Shown: positions 28,109 through 37,477, counted from the first letter of the stretch. The stretch is 64,000 nucleotides of DNA from CAIWTU01 sp963815135 (GCA_963815135.1 CAWFFO010000006.1:620001-684000); one strand, 5' to 3'. A program made the numbers and translations. The notes: generated by a model not told the origin, from the sequence alone.

Positions 28109-30355
28109 ATGAGATCTTGTAATAGAATAAATATCTATATTATTTTGCTGGCTCTGTGTCTTCTCGGTTTCAATAGTTACTCGAATGTGTATGCTGCAGA
28201 TAAAATTGTAAATAATAATCAATCACAATCTGTGTTGAAAAATAAACAAAAGATTGCGTTAAATAGTGCAAATAAAGAAAATTATCATTCAACAACGTAT
28301 TCTAAAAGTAATTCTGCACCTGATAAAATAAATAATATCATAAACTCAATAAACGTTACATCAGAAGGCATTGAGGTAGTTTCAAATGCCAAAATTGACA
28401 ATTATAAATATTTCAGTTTGTCTAAGCCGCAGCGTCTTGTCTTGGATATTTATAATGTTAAAACAAATATTGACGCTAATTCAGTGCCTATAAATCGATT
28501 TGGGATTAGAAATGCTCGTCTCGGTATCTACCCTGGTAAAGTAAGAATTGTTTTTGACTCCTATGAGAAGAATTTTCCTCAATATAAAATTGAAAAATTG
28601 GACCAAGGCATGATTGTTGTTCTTGATAACAAAACAAATAAAAAGGAAAATACACCAGAAAATTCATTGAAAGCAAAAACAAAAAATAGTCTTATTGAAT
28701 CCATTGATTTCAAATCTGATGATGAATTTTCACGTATCACGTTAACGGCAGATCAGGAATTAAATTTTGAAAAGACTACAACAACTGACGATCAAATAAC
28801 CATTTTGGCAAAGAATTGCGTGTTGAAGAAAAATCTCCAACGGCCTCTTAATACAAAAGCATTCCAAAGCAGTGTAATGGAAATAACTCCTTATCAGGTA
28901 AGAATTGGAGGTAGGGATGATGTTAAAATATTGATAAAACTTCGTGGGAAGGTTCCATATAAGATAAAATCCGAAGGTAATACTGCTATCATTGAAGTAA
29001 AAAATATCAAGTCAGAAATGCCCGCAAAACAAGTCTCTGAAGAGAACCCTCCATTGGTGGTGCATCAAACCGCAAGAAAAATTGTAATCCCGGAACGCAA
29101 AGAGGTTATTAATTCAAACCAAATTGGTACCGGCAAAAAAGTGTATACAGGTACAAGGGTTACCTTGGAGTTTGCAGATGCCGACATAAGAAAGATATTC
29201 CAGCTTATTGCTGAAGTAAGTAATCTTAATTTTATTTTAGGTGATGATGTTAAAGGCACTATAAGCATAAAGCTTGTAAATGTGCCCTGGGACCAGGCTT
29301 TAGATGTAATTTTAGATACAAAAGGCCTGGGAATGCAACGAGAGGGTAATATTGTACTTATTAGACCTATAGGCAAGATTAAAACCCTGGCAGAGGAGCA
29401 ACAGGCGGAAAAACTTTCCCGTGAAAGGGCAATGGAACTCAAAACAAAAGTATATGATGTTAATTTTGCATCAGTTTCTGATATTGCATCACAATTTAAC
29501 TCCTTAAAAAGTGAAAGAGGAATTATTGCGCAAGACGCCCGTACCAACAGGGTAATCGTTACGGACATTGAACCTGCATTAGAGAAAATGACCGCCCTCC
29601 TGAAAGCTCTTGACCTTCCAGAAAAACAGGTAATGATAGAGGCCCGAATTGTTGAAGCAAGCTCGGATTTCACTAGAGATCTAGGTGTTCAGTGGGGAGT
29701 GCATTATAAAGATGGTTCGGCTTCTTTCCTCGGCATAAATCAGCTTGATACTGGGTTTGGTGGTGTTGTAGGAAATACTCCGCCGACGTCGGGTTTTCAG
29801 GACGCCGCAACGGCAGGTGGTTCTATGGGGTTGTCTTTCGGCAAGCTGACGAACAATATTCAATTGGACTTGAGATTGTCTGCTGCTGAATCTACTGGTC
29901 AGGTCAAGATTATATCCACGCCAAAAGTTGTTACCTTGAACAACAAAGAGGCTAAAATTTCTCAAGGCCAGTCCATTCCATATCAAACCACTTCGGCCGA
30001 GGGAACCAAGACAGAATTTGTCGAGGCTGCGCTGACCCTGGAGGTTACGCCGCACATAACATCAAACGGTGATGTTTCCATGAAAATAAAGGCTTCCAAT
30101 AACTCCCCGGGGACGCCTGTTCAAGGGAGCACCGCACCTCCAATCAACAAGAAGGAGGCAACAACTGAACTTTTAGTGAAGAATGGCGAGACAACTGTGA
30201 TTGGCGGTATTTATGTGAACAACGACTCCTCAAGCGACAGTGGCGTTCCGTTTCTAAAGGATATTCCACTTTTGGGATGGTTGTTTAAATCTAATTCAAA
30301 GAAATCAACCAGAACGGAGTTGCTGATATTTATTACTCCCAAGATCGTTTCGTAA
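28109..30355 (+). CDS. pilQ: type IV pilus secretin PilQ
   Basis: PilQ forms the outer-membrane channel for the pilus. The 748-residue protein has a signal peptide (about 1-30), two AMIN-type peptidoglycan-binding regions in the first 320 residues (VTSEGIEVVSNAKIDNYKYF; INVKTN-like pattern SLSKPQRLVLDIYNVKT), then an STN/secretin N0-N1 region (LEFADADIRKIFQLIAEVSNLN). The secretin domain ends with VTPHITSNGDVSMKI and GETTVIGGIYVNND, followed by GWLFKSNSKKSTRTELLIFI. It lies 13 bases after pilP. Confidence 0.96.
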   Translation: MRSCNRINIYIILLALCLLGFNSYSNVYAADKIVNNNQSQSVLKNKQKIALNSANKENYHSTTYSKSNSAPDKINNIINSINVTSEGIEVVSNAKIDNYKYFSLSKPQRLVLDIYNVKTNIDANSVPINRFGIRNARLGIYPGKVRIVFDSYEKNFPQYKIEKLDQGMIVVLDNKTNKKENTPENSLKAKTKNSLIESIDFKSDDEFSRITLTADQELNFEKTTTTDDQITILAKNCVLKKNLQRPLNTKAFQSSVMEITPYQVRIGGRDDVKILIKLRGKVPYKIKSEGNTAIIEVKNIKSEMPAKQVSEENPPLVVHQTARKIVIPERKEVINSNQIGTGKKVYTGTRVTLEFADADIRKIFQLIAEVSNLNFILGDDVKGTISIKLVNVPWDQALDVILDTKGLGMQREGNIVLIRPIGKIKTLAEEQQAEKLSRERAMELKTKVYDVNFASVSDIASQFNSLKSERGIIAQDARTNRVIVTDIEPALEKMTALLKALDLPEKQVMIEARIVEASSDFTRDLGVQWGVHYKDGSASFLGINQLDTGFGGVVGNTPPTSGFQDAATAGGSMGLSFGKLTNNIQLDLRLSAAESTGQVKIISTPKVVTLNNKEAKISQGQSIPYQTTSAEGTKTEFVEAALTLEVTPHITSNGDVSMKIKASNNSPGTPVQGSTAPPINKKEATTELLVKNGETTVIGGIYVNNDSSSDSGVPFLKDIPLLGWLFKSNSKKSTRTELLIFITPKIVS

Positions 30356-30396
30356 ATTAAAAAAATAAATGTATCATTGCTGCAGAAGGAGGAAAT

Positions 30397-31041
30397 GTGA
30401 AATTAAGATTATTTTTGACAATGTGCTTTTACCTGTTTATTCTATCAATAGCAGGTTGCGGAAATGGCGGAGGTGAAGGGCTAAACGGCGCCGTAACGGT
30501 TACCGGTAGTCAGGCAACAGCGAATTCCTCGAGCGATGTGTCCTTTTTAGTCAGTTATACCAATCCGACAGAAACCAACTTGATTGGAGTGAAGATTGAT
30601 TACAGTGTTTCTCTCAATGGTGTGGTATTCGATTCAGGTTCCTTTAACACCAATAATTCAGGTTCAACAACGCTAGGTCCATATTCAGTTCAAAAAACTT
30701 CCACCGAACAAAAAGTGAGGTGCTCTGCAAGTTCTGCCAATCTGAATGGAAACGCGGTTGTGACTATTGCAGCATTGGGAGCGCTTTCTGTTTCTCCAGC
30801 GACTCAGACTTTTACATCTACACAAGATGTTAACTCAACAACAACCTTCACAATAACTGGCGGATCCAGTCCATATAATGTAACTTCAAGCAATACAGGT
30901 TTGGTTTCTGTAACGACCAGTGGGACGACAGTTATCGCGACAAGGCAAAGTTCTGCTGCCGGTTCAGTGACTATAACTGTTACTGATTCTGCAGGCTCAT
31001 CGGTTGATGTACAGTTGACGTTGCAAGCGGTTGCCCCATAG
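30397..31041 (+). CDS. lipoprotein with Ig-like repeats, last gene of the pil operon
   Basis: This is a 214-residue protein starting at GTG 30397 after AAGGAGGA. A lipobox LSIAGC puts the acylated Cys near residue 21, followed by a Gly-rich linker. Two Ser/Thr-rich beta-sandwich-like modules come next (about 30-125 and 130-212, the second resembling a BIG2/invasin-type repeat: LSVSPATQTFTSTQDVNS). The family is not recognised. Its position 41 bases after pilQ suggests an outer-membrane accessory for the pilus or secretin, but that is inference. Confidence 0.72.
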   Translation: MKLRLFLTMCFYLFILSIAGCGNGGGEGLNGAVTVTGSQATANSSSDVSFLVSYTNPTETNLIGVKIDYSVSLNGVVFDSGSFNTNNSGSTTLGPYSVQKTSTEQKVRCSASSANLNGNAVVTIAALGALSVSPATQTFTSTQDVNSTTTFTITGGSSPYNVTSSNTGLVSVTTSGTTVIATRQSSAAGSVTITVTDSAGSSVDVQLTLQAVAP

Positions 31042-31163
31042 AAAATAAAAATAGAATTTTAAGAATTCATGAATAAACATGTAAATACATTTACATAAAC
31101 ATTTTGATGTACTGCACTGAGAAGGTGTTAAAACTCAGTTGTTACAATCAGTAGAAAGCAGCT

Positions 31164-31193
31164 CAAACGCCAGGGTTTTAACCTTGGCGTTTG
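31164..31193 (+). terminator. hairpin between the pil operon and aroC
   Basis: CAAACGCCAGG pairs with CCTTGGCGTTTG. The following T content is modest (TTTGTTTG), so termination may be partial and aroC may receive read-through. Confidence 0.65.
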
Positions 31194-31214
31194 TTTGCTA
31201 TAAAAGGAGAAAAA

Positions 31215-32399
31215 ATGTTTCGTTATCTGACGGCTGGTGAGTCGCATGGACCGCAATTAACCGCAATAGTTGAAGGCATTCCTTCTGGTTTGAATTTGAC
31301 CGTCGAAGAAATTAACAGGGATCTCGTTCGTCGCCAGGGTGGGTATGGCCGCGGCGGGAGGATGCTGATTGAAAAAGATGAGGTAGAAATTCTATCTGGT
31401 GTACGCTGGGGAGATACAATAGGTTCGCCTGTTACATTGTGCATAAAAAACAGAGACTGGACCAACTGGCAAGACAAGATGTCTCCGCTTTCTGGAAAAA
31501 GAGACGACAAGATAAGAGTTACAAAACCGCGTCCGGGCCATGCGGATTTGTCTGGTGCAACTAAATATAATCATTGCGATGTACGGAATATTCTGGAGCG
31601 ATCCAGTGCCAGGGAAACGGCAATCCGTGTTGCGGTTGGAGCCTGCGCGAAGATACTTTTGAAGGAATTCGACATTCACGTATTTGGTTTCGTAACCGAG
31701 ATCGCAGGTATTGCCGCTGTCAGACCTGCAAATGTTGGTACGGGAGAATTATACGAACTTTCGACTAAATCTGATCTTTTTACTTACGACAGAAAAGCAG
31801 AGAAACTCATGAAGGCCAGGATTGACTCTGCAAAAGAGGAAGGGGATACGCTTGGTGGTATCATTGAAGTTGTTCTTTGTGGTGCGCCCACAGGACTGGG
31901 TACTCATGTCCAGTGGGACAGAAAGTTGGATGCCCGTCTTGCAATGGCCGTTATGAGCATCCAGGCAATAAAAGGAGTGGAAATAGGAATGGGCTTCGAT
32001 ACTGCTAGAAGTCCCGGATCCATGGTCCATGATGAAATATTTTACGACAATGGCAGGTTGCAACGCGGGGAGCAAAGCGGTTTTTACCGGAAGACAAACA
32101 ACGCCGGCGGAATTGAGGGCGGTATTTCAAATGGAGAACCAATCGTGGTACGGGCGGCAATGAAACCTATTCCAACGTTGTACAAACCTTTAAAATCAGT
32201 AGATATCGATAGCAAGGAACAGTTCGAAGCAACGGTGGAACGATCCGATGTATGTGCCGTTCCGGCGGCAGCCGTTGTTGCTGAAGCGATTGTTGCCATT
32301 GAGATTGCAAATGCATTCCTTGAAAAGTTCGGTGGTGATTCAATCCTGGAAGTTAAAAGAAATTACCAGGGATATCTTGATTATCTGAAAGAATTTTAA
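31215..32399 (+). CDS. aroC: chorismate synthase
   Basis: AroC converts 5-enolpyruvylshikimate-3-phosphate to chorismate using reduced FMN. The protein is 394 residues from ATG 31215 (AAGGAG upstream); an in-frame upstream start at 31191 adds eight non-family residues. Signatures: RYLTAGESHGPQLTAIVEG, RRQGGYGRGGRM, GARETAIRVAVGA-like SSARETAIRVAVGAC, and AGGIEGGISNGEPIVVRAAMKPIP. It is the first gene of aroC-aroK-aroB. Confidence 0.97.
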   Translation: MFRYLTAGESHGPQLTAIVEGIPSGLNLTVEEINRDLVRRQGGYGRGGRMLIEKDEVEILSGVRWGDTIGSPVTLCIKNRDWTNWQDKMSPLSGKRDDKIRVTKPRPGHADLSGATKYNHCDVRNILERSSARETAIRVAVGACAKILLKEFDIHVFGFVTEIAGIAAVRPANVGTGELYELSTKSDLFTYDRKAEKLMKARIDSAKEEGDTLGGIIEVVLCGAPTGLGTHVQWDRKLDARLAMAVMSIQAIKGVEIGMGFDTARSPGSMVHDEIFYDNGRLQRGEQSGFYRKTNNAGGIEGGISNGEPIVVRAAMKPIPTLYKPLKSVDIDSKEQFEATVERSDVCAVPAAAVVAEAIVAIEIANAFLEKFGGDSILEVKRNYQGYLDYLKEF

Positions 32400-32400
32400 A

Positions 32401-32916
32401 ATGAAAAACATTATTTTGACCGGCTTTATGGGCACTGGCAAAAGCAGTGTAGGAGAAATTTTCGCTGAAAAATTAGGTTATGAATATTGTGATCTTGACA
32501 GTCTGGTAGTCAAAGACACAGGAATGTCAATTAATCAGATTTTCGAAAAATTTGGAGAGAAATACTTTCGGGATCTTGAAACAGCTACCCTGAAAAAGGT
32601 CATTTTGAAAGAACGAATGATAATTTCGACAGGTGGCGGCGTGGTTATTAAAGACGTAAACCGGGAAATGCTTCGCTCGATGGGGTATGTCATAAATCTT
32701 GTCGCTTCAGACGATGAGATTTTTTCCAGGTTACATAAGGATAGCGGCAGACCGCTATTGAAAGACAAAATGTCCGTTGAGAATATAAGAAAGATGCTTG
32801 ATGACCGAGAACGGTTTTATTCCGATGCCGACATAAGAATTGACACTAACGGTAAAAAAGTGGAAGATGTGGTTCGTGAAATTTTGACTTATCTGGAAGG
32901 GATTAATCAGTTTTGA
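32401..32916 (+). CDS. aroK: shikimate kinase
   Basis: This 171-residue P-loop kinase phosphorylates shikimate. Walker A is GFMGTGKSSVG, the shikimate-binding region includes DLDSLV and FRDLE, and the lid has GRPLLKD. The GGG motif in ISTGGGVVI is intact. It starts one base after the aroC stop. Confidence 0.95.
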   Translation: MKNIILTGFMGTGKSSVGEIFAEKLGYEYCDLDSLVVKDTGMSINQIFEKFGEKYFRDLETATLKKVILKERMIISTGGGVVIKDVNREMLRSMGYVINLVASDDEIFSRLHKDSGRPLLKDKMSVENIRKMLDDRERFYSDADIRIDTNGKKVEDVVREILTYLEGINQF

Positions 32917-32921
32917 ATGCC

Positions 32922-33008
32922 ATGAGAGTCGAGCTTGGTGAAAGAAGCTACGATATATTCAGCGGAAACGGCATATTTGCCGAATTCGGTAATTTGTCGG
33001 AAGTGTGA
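32922..33008 (+). pseudogene. aroB: detached N-terminal 28 codons of aroB
   Basis: MRVELGERSYDIFSGNGIF followed by AEFGNLSEV is the first beta-strand region of 3-dehydroquinate synthase (family pattern VxLGxRSYDIxIGxGxL). The frame ends at TGA 33006-33008, which overlaps the GTG (33005) opening the main aroB frame (GTGA). Dropping one TG from GTGTG would restore SEVKLGERV in a single frame, so a two-base insertion is the simplest cause. Confidence 0.75.
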
Positions 33009-33994
33009 AGCTGGGCGAGCGGGTTATGGTGGTCACGAATTCGACCATCGGCAGGCTTTACCTTGATTCTTTGAAAGAATCTCTTGAAAATCAACGTTTC
33101 AAGGTTCTTATCGTCGAAATTCCTGATGGTGAAGAATTTAAAGATCTGGAGACATTGAAGCAAATCTATGACGCGCTTGTTGGCGCCCACCTTGACAGAG
33201 GGTCATTTTTGATTGCTCTTGGCGGTGGTGTTGTCGGTGATATGGCAGGCTTTGCTGCTGCGACCTATTTAAGGGGTATATCTTATGTACAGGTTCCCAC
33301 GACATTACTCGCGCAGGTTGACAGTAGTGTCGGTGGCAAAACCGGAATCAATCATGAAAAGGGCAAGAATCTTATTGGAGCCTTTTATCAGCCTAAAATG
33401 GTCTTCATAGATGTAAATACGCTGGATACCCTGCCTGAAAGAGAATATACAAGTGGTTTGGCTGAAGTTGTCAAATACGGAATAGTTTGCGACGCTGATT
33501 TTTTTTCCTTCCTTTGGGATAATGTTGACAAACTGCTTGCGAGAGATAAGGGGTGTCTGGAGTCTGTAATTAATCGTTCTTGTAAGATAAAGGCTTCTGT
33601 AGTATCAAGAGACGAAAGAGAAGCAGGTTTAAGGGCAATACTCAACTTCGGGCATACGATAGGCCATGCAATAGAAAGTCTGACTGATTACAAGAAATAT
33701 CTGCATGGTGAAGCAGTGGCCATAGGTATGGCGCAAGCTGCGAAAGTTTCGGAAAGTATGGGAAATTCCACAAAAGATGTCACATGCAGGATTGTGTCAC
33801 TTTTGAATAAACTGCGACTTCCCGTTGATCCTCCGCAGTTTAGTGCTGAACAGTATTTGAATGCGATCTTCCATGACAAAAAAATCAAAGACGGTGGAAT
33901 TACTTTTGTTCTTAATAACGGAATAGGGGCTTTTTCTCTTGAGAAAATAACTGATCTGGATTTGCTCCTGAAAACATGCGGGATTGGTGATTGA
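33005..33994 (+). CDS. aroB: 3-dehydroquinate synthase, main part
   Basis: AroB makes 3-dehydroquinate from DAHP using NAD and a metal ion. This frame encodes 329 residues with the nucleotide-binding loop GGGVVGDMAGFAAATYLRG and the signature PTTLLAQVDSSVGGKTGIN. Metal ligands lie in GLAEVVKYG, NFGHTIGHAIE and HGEAVAIGM. It lacks the first ~28 residues, which are present upstream in another frame. It could be translated from GTG 33005 by stop-start coupling; whether the shortened protein folds is uncertain. Confidence 0.9.
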   Translation: MKLGERVMVVTNSTIGRLYLDSLKESLENQRFKVLIVEIPDGEEFKDLETLKQIYDALVGAHLDRGSFLIALGGGVVGDMAGFAAATYLRGISYVQVPTTLLAQVDSSVGGKTGINHEKGKNLIGAFYQPKMVFIDVNTLDTLPEREYTSGLAEVVKYGIVCDADFFSFLWDNVDKLLARDKGCLESVINRSCKIKASVVSRDEREAGLRAILNFGHTIGHAIESLTDYKKYLHGEAVAIGMAQAAKVSESMGNSTKDVTCRIVSLLNKLRLPVDPPQFSAEQYLNAIFHDKKIKDGGITFVLNNGIGAFSLEKITDLDLLLKTCGIGD

Positions 33995-33996
33995 AC

Positions 33997-34962
33997 ATGG
34001 CCAAAGAATCTTCGACATTTTGGGCAGAGATAAAAAAATATGAAGATATTCTTACAAATGATCCGAATTCATATTGTTTTACAATTCTGTCTGAACTTTA
34101 CAGGAAGCTTGGATTGCTGGATGACGCAATTATCACAGCCAGTCACGGTATTGATATCCACCCGGATTACATAGGTGGGCATATGGCTCTCGGAAGAGCC
34201 TATTTTGATAAAGGTATGAGGGGCGAGAGCAGAAATGCTCTTGAACGCGTTGCCAGAGTAACCCCCGACAATCTCCTTGCTCAAAAACTTTTAAGTCAGA
34301 TTTATATTGATGAGGGAAATATTTCAGAAGCAACAAAGACTCTTCAGGTGATCGAATTATTGAACCCTGACGACACCGAAAGCAGGCAGTTGCTGGAATC
34401 TCTTCACAAAACATCTTTTGTGGATGGCAATACGGATGTTTCAGGTGCAAGTGTTTCACAGGACAATGATTTAGTTGAAAGCAAAGATCTGATGAGTGGA
34501 TTCGTAAGTATTGAAAACAGCTGGGAAACCGGGCGTTCATGCAAGCAGTCAGACGTCACCCCGATAGATCATGTTGCGCATTGTGAAGAAGAGTCTGATC
34601 CTCTTGCTACAGCCACACTGGCCGAACTTTATGTTTCACAAGGCTATATTGGCAAAGCAATGGATGTTTATCAGGATCTTTTGGAAAAATCTCCGGAGAA
34701 TGAGGAATACAAATCCAGATTAGGGGAATTGCAACTTCATTTGGTAGAAAGATCGGATGAGGAGACTTCATGCCGCGAGGTGGGGAAAGAAAATGATTCT
34801 CCTGAAACAATCTGGGAACCTTATGATTCCTCAAATGAAATTCAGGAAAATGAGTCAGCTGATAAAAATGATAGGGTGATCTTATCAATCCTGGAAAATC
34901 TGCTTGTTAATATTGATAGGAGGCGATATGCCACTGAGGGAAATACTCAAAAATATTGTTGA
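33997..34962 (+). CDS. tetratricopeptide repeat protein
   Basis: This 321-residue cytoplasmic protein has three to four TPR units in residues 5-140 (SYCFTILSELYRKLGLLDD; GGHMALGRAYFDKGMRGES; LLAQKLLSQIYIDEGNIS). An acidic, low-complexity middle follows, then one more TPR (TATLAELYVSQGYIGKAMDV) and a Glu-rich tail. It is a scaffold, with no enzymatic motif. It directly follows aroB and overlaps the roadblock gene by 35 bases, so the pair is likely a functional unit. Confidence 0.82.
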   Translation: MAKESSTFWAEIKKYEDILTNDPNSYCFTILSELYRKLGLLDDAIITASHGIDIHPDYIGGHMALGRAYFDKGMRGESRNALERVARVTPDNLLAQKLLSQIYIDEGNISEATKTLQVIELLNPDDTESRQLLESLHKTSFVDGNTDVSGASVSQDNDLVESKDLMSGFVSIENSWETGRSCKQSDVTPIDHVAHCEEESDPLATATLAELYVSQGYIGKAMDVYQDLLEKSPENEEYKSRLGELQLHLVERSDEETSCREVGKENDSPETIWEPYDSSNEIQENESADKNDRVILSILENLLVNIDRRRYATEGNTQKYC

Positions 34963-35290
34963 GAATGTACCCGGCGGGCTCGGCGTTGTTGTAATGGGGT
35001 ATGACGGCATTCCAATTGATGAATTTGTTAATAACAATCCGGATGTGGATATACCGTTGCTTGCTGTTGAATATGCCACTGTAATGAAAGAAATTAAGAA
35101 AACGGTGGATGTTCTGAAGATAGGGAAAATGGTAGAAACCACCATTAATACCGAAACTTTAAGGGCAATTATTCGTGTTATAGATGAAGACCTATTTGTT
35201 GTTCTAGTTGTCGGGAATGAGGGTAATTTCGGGAAAGGCCGTTATCTCCTCAAGTTGAAAGCTCTTCAATTGAAAGAATTTCTTATGTAA
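34928..35290 (+). CDS. roadblock/LC7-domain protein
   Basis: This is a 120-residue protein from ATG 34928 (AGGAGG upstream). The roadblock fold (longin-like alpha/beta) spans nearly the whole length: LREILKNIVENVPGGLGVVV, GYDGIPIDEF, then RVIDEDLFVVLVVGNEGNFGK. Bacterial members such as MglB act as GAPs or partners of small Ras-like GTPases of the MglA type. No GTPase gene is in the window. Translation is coupled to the TPR gene. Confidence 0.85.
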   Translation: MPLREILKNIVENVPGGLGVVVMGYDGIPIDEFVNNNPDVDIPLLAVEYATVMKEIKKTVDVLKIGKMVETTINTETLRAIIRVIDEDLFVVLVVGNEGNFGKGRYLLKLKALQLKEFLM

Positions 35291-35388
35291 TGCTCTAATC
35301 GCCGGTAGAATGTTTTTATATTTTTTATAGGTTAAATACAATACAATTTAACTCTCAGATAGATTTTAATAATTATTTTCGGAGAGAT

Positions 35389-35823
35389 ATGAAAATACTC
35401 ATTTTGCATGGCCCAAATTTGAATCTTTTGGGGACGAGGGAACCTGCTGTTTATGGCAAGTTAACCCTGGAAGAAATAAATAGCGCCTTGAAGAAACTTG
35501 CAGAAGAATTGGAGTGTGAGGTTTCCTCTATGCAATCTAATTCGGAAGGAGCGCTGGTGGACGCCATTCAATCGGCTTCCGGAAAATTCGATGGAATCGT
35601 TATCAATCCTGCTGCATACACTCACACAAGTGTCGCAATTCGTGACGCTCTTTCCGCAGTTGCCATCCCTGCAGTTGAGGTCCACCTCTCAAACATACAC
35701 AGCCGTGAGGAATTTCGTAGCAAAAGTTTTATTGCTCCCGTAGTTCTCGGGCAGATAAGTGGTTTTGGTGTCGACAGCTACCTCTTAGGTTTGAGAACCC
35801 TATGCAAACATATTAAAAAATGA
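35389..35823 (+). CDS. aroQ: type II 3-dehydroquinate dehydratase
   Basis: This is a 144-residue dodecameric dehydratase that converts 3-dehydroquinate to 3-dehydroshikimate. Motifs: HGPNLNLLGTREPAVYG with the catalytic Tyr, NPAAYTHTSVAIRDAL, and EVHLSNIHSREEFR with the catalytic His. It supplies the step between AroB and the shikimate dehydrogenase missing from this window. Confidence 0.95.
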   Translation: MKILILHGPNLNLLGTREPAVYGKLTLEEINSALKKLAEELECEVSSMQSNSEGALVDAIQSASGKFDGIVINPAAYTHTSVAIRDALSAVAIPAVEVHLSNIHSREEFRSKSFIAPVVLGQISGFGVDSYLLGLRTLCKHIKK

Positions 35824-35836
35824 TTGTCACAGGGGT

Positions 35837-36910
35837 ATGATTATGCTAAAAAACAGGGTCTCCGCAGCCCAAGGGTATCTGAAGGAATATGAAGTTGATG
35901 CTTTGCTCCTGGTGAATCTTGCTAATATCAGGTATTTAGCGGGCTTTACGGGTACAGATGGCGCCTTGGTGATTTTCAGTGAAGATGGTTGTTTCTTGAC
36001 CGATTCACGCTATTCCACCCAGGCCTCTACCGAAGTTCCTCATTTCCGGAAAGTGGTATACAAAGAAAAAGTTTCTGCATTGTCCCAGGTTTTAATTGAA
36101 AAAGGTGTAAAGACCGTTGGCTTTGAAGCTGAAAATATGACGGTATCTTTTTTCAGGAAATTGTCTGATTTGATACCGGATGTCAAGCTTGTTCCAATGG
36201 GGCTTGAGCTTGACAATCTTAGAATAATCAAAGATAAAGCCGAAATAGACTGTATCGAAAGTGCTTCCGAAATTGCCTCCGGTTCATTATTGAAGGTTCT
36301 TGATACTTTGGTTCCTGATATCAGTGAACGGCAACTGGCTCTTGACCTGGAGATTGCAATGCTTAAAGCCGGAGCTGACGATAAAGCGTTTGATTTTATA
36401 GTCGCTTCGGGAGAAAGAGGTGCATTGCCTCACGGAAAGGCAAGCAGAAAAAAAATCTATCTGGGTGAACTGGTAACAATTGATTTCGGAGCTGTGTACC
36501 AGGGATACAATTCGGATGAAACAGTTACCGTCGCTGTCGGGAAGCCGGACCAAAAGCAAAGGAAAATTTACGACATTGTAAAAGATGCCCATGACTTGGC
36601 TTTGGAGTCGATCAAGCCCGGTATAAGTTTCAAAGATCTTGACGCAAAAGCCAGGGATTATATCGAAGACAAGGGTTACGGGAATTATTTCGGCCACGGT
36701 TTAGGTCATGGAGTAGGTCTTGAAATCCATGAGAAGCCTGTAGTTTCCTATCGTGGTGAAGGCCTCGTCGAAGAAGGAATGGTATTTACGATAGAGCCGG
36801 GCATATACATTCCGGGATGGGGTGGTGTCAGAATTGAAGATACGGTCAGTGTAACTGCAGACGGTTGTCGAGTTTTGACAAAAGTACCCAAGAAACTGAA
36901 GGTTCTGTGA
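35837..36910 (+). CDS. M24 metallopeptidase, Xaa-Pro aminopeptidase type
   Basis: The 357-residue protein has a creatinase-like N-terminal domain (about 1-130; ANIRYLAGFTGTDGAL) and a pita-bread catalytic domain. The metal ligands lie in VTIDFGAVYQGYNSDET (Asp, Asp), GHGLGHGVGLEIHE (His), FTIEPGIY (Glu) and GVRIEDT (Glu). It removes N-terminal residues before proline. It sits 13 bases after aroQ and upstream of accB, an arrangement (aroQ-pepP-accBC) seen in many bacteria. Confidence 0.92.
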   Translation: MIMLKNRVSAAQGYLKEYEVDALLLVNLANIRYLAGFTGTDGALVIFSEDGCFLTDSRYSTQASTEVPHFRKVVYKEKVSALSQVLIEKGVKTVGFEAENMTVSFFRKLSDLIPDVKLVPMGLELDNLRIIKDKAEIDCIESASEIASGSLLKVLDTLVPDISERQLALDLEIAMLKAGADDKAFDFIVASGERGALPHGKASRKKIYLGELVTIDFGAVYQGYNSDETVTVAVGKPDQKQRKIYDIVKDAHDLALESIKPGISFKDLDAKARDYIEDKGYGNYFGHGLGHGVGLEIHEKPVVSYRGEGLVEEGMVFTIEPGIYIPGWGGVRIEDTVSVTADGCRVLTKVPKKLKVL

Positions 36911-36994
36911 AGTTGACAAAAGCAATATCCGGTAAGCTTCATTTGTAATGTTTAACTCAACCTGTTTGGTATTGCTTCGATAAAGGAGACTTTG

Positions 36995-37477
36995 ATGGAG
37001 ATTAAAGATATTAGATCACTGATTAAAATGGTTACTGAAAATGATATAACCGAATTCGAGCTTGAAAATCCCGAAGAGAAAATCAGGATCAAAAGAGGCG
37101 TAGCACCGCAAATAACATACTACGAAAATACCCAGCCGGTGCAGGCTGCATCACAGTTAACCCAACCGGTTAATACTGTTTCCGCAATTGAAAATATGTT
37201 GGCTGAACCGGTTATTGCAGCCGCAGTTGTGGAAAAAGGAGAGGCTATAACATCTCCTATTGTAGGTACAATGTACCACGCACCATCACCGGATGCGCCT
37301 CCTTATGTCGAGGCGGGGCAGGTGGTTGAAAAAGGTCAGATCCTCTGCATTGTTGAAGCCATGAAGCTGATGAATGAAATTGAGGCTGATTTCCGGTGCA
37401 AGATAATTGAAATTTGTAAGCAAAATGCCCAGCCCGTCGAATTCGGTGAAACGCTTTTTATCGTTGAACGGCTCTGA
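36995..37477 (+). CDS. accB: biotin carboxyl carrier protein of acetyl-CoA carboxylase
   Basis: AccB is a 160-residue carrier with an N-terminal helical part (EIKDIRSLIKMVTENDITEF), a Pro/Ala/Gln-rich linker and a C-terminal biotinyl domain. The biotin-accepting lysine lies in the intact motif IVEAMKLMNEIEA, and the thumb region (PSPDAPPYVEAGQ) is present. I chose ATG 36995 over TTG 36992. It works with AccC, encoded next, in the first step of fatty-acid synthesis. Confidence 0.95.
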   Translation: MEIKDIRSLIKMVTENDITEFELENPEEKIRIKRGVAPQITYYENTQPVQAASQLTQPVNTVSAIENMLAEPVIAAAVVEKGEAITSPIVGTMYHAPSPDAPPYVEAGQVVEKGQILCIVEAMKLMNEIEADFRCKIIEICKQNAQPVEFGETLFIVERL

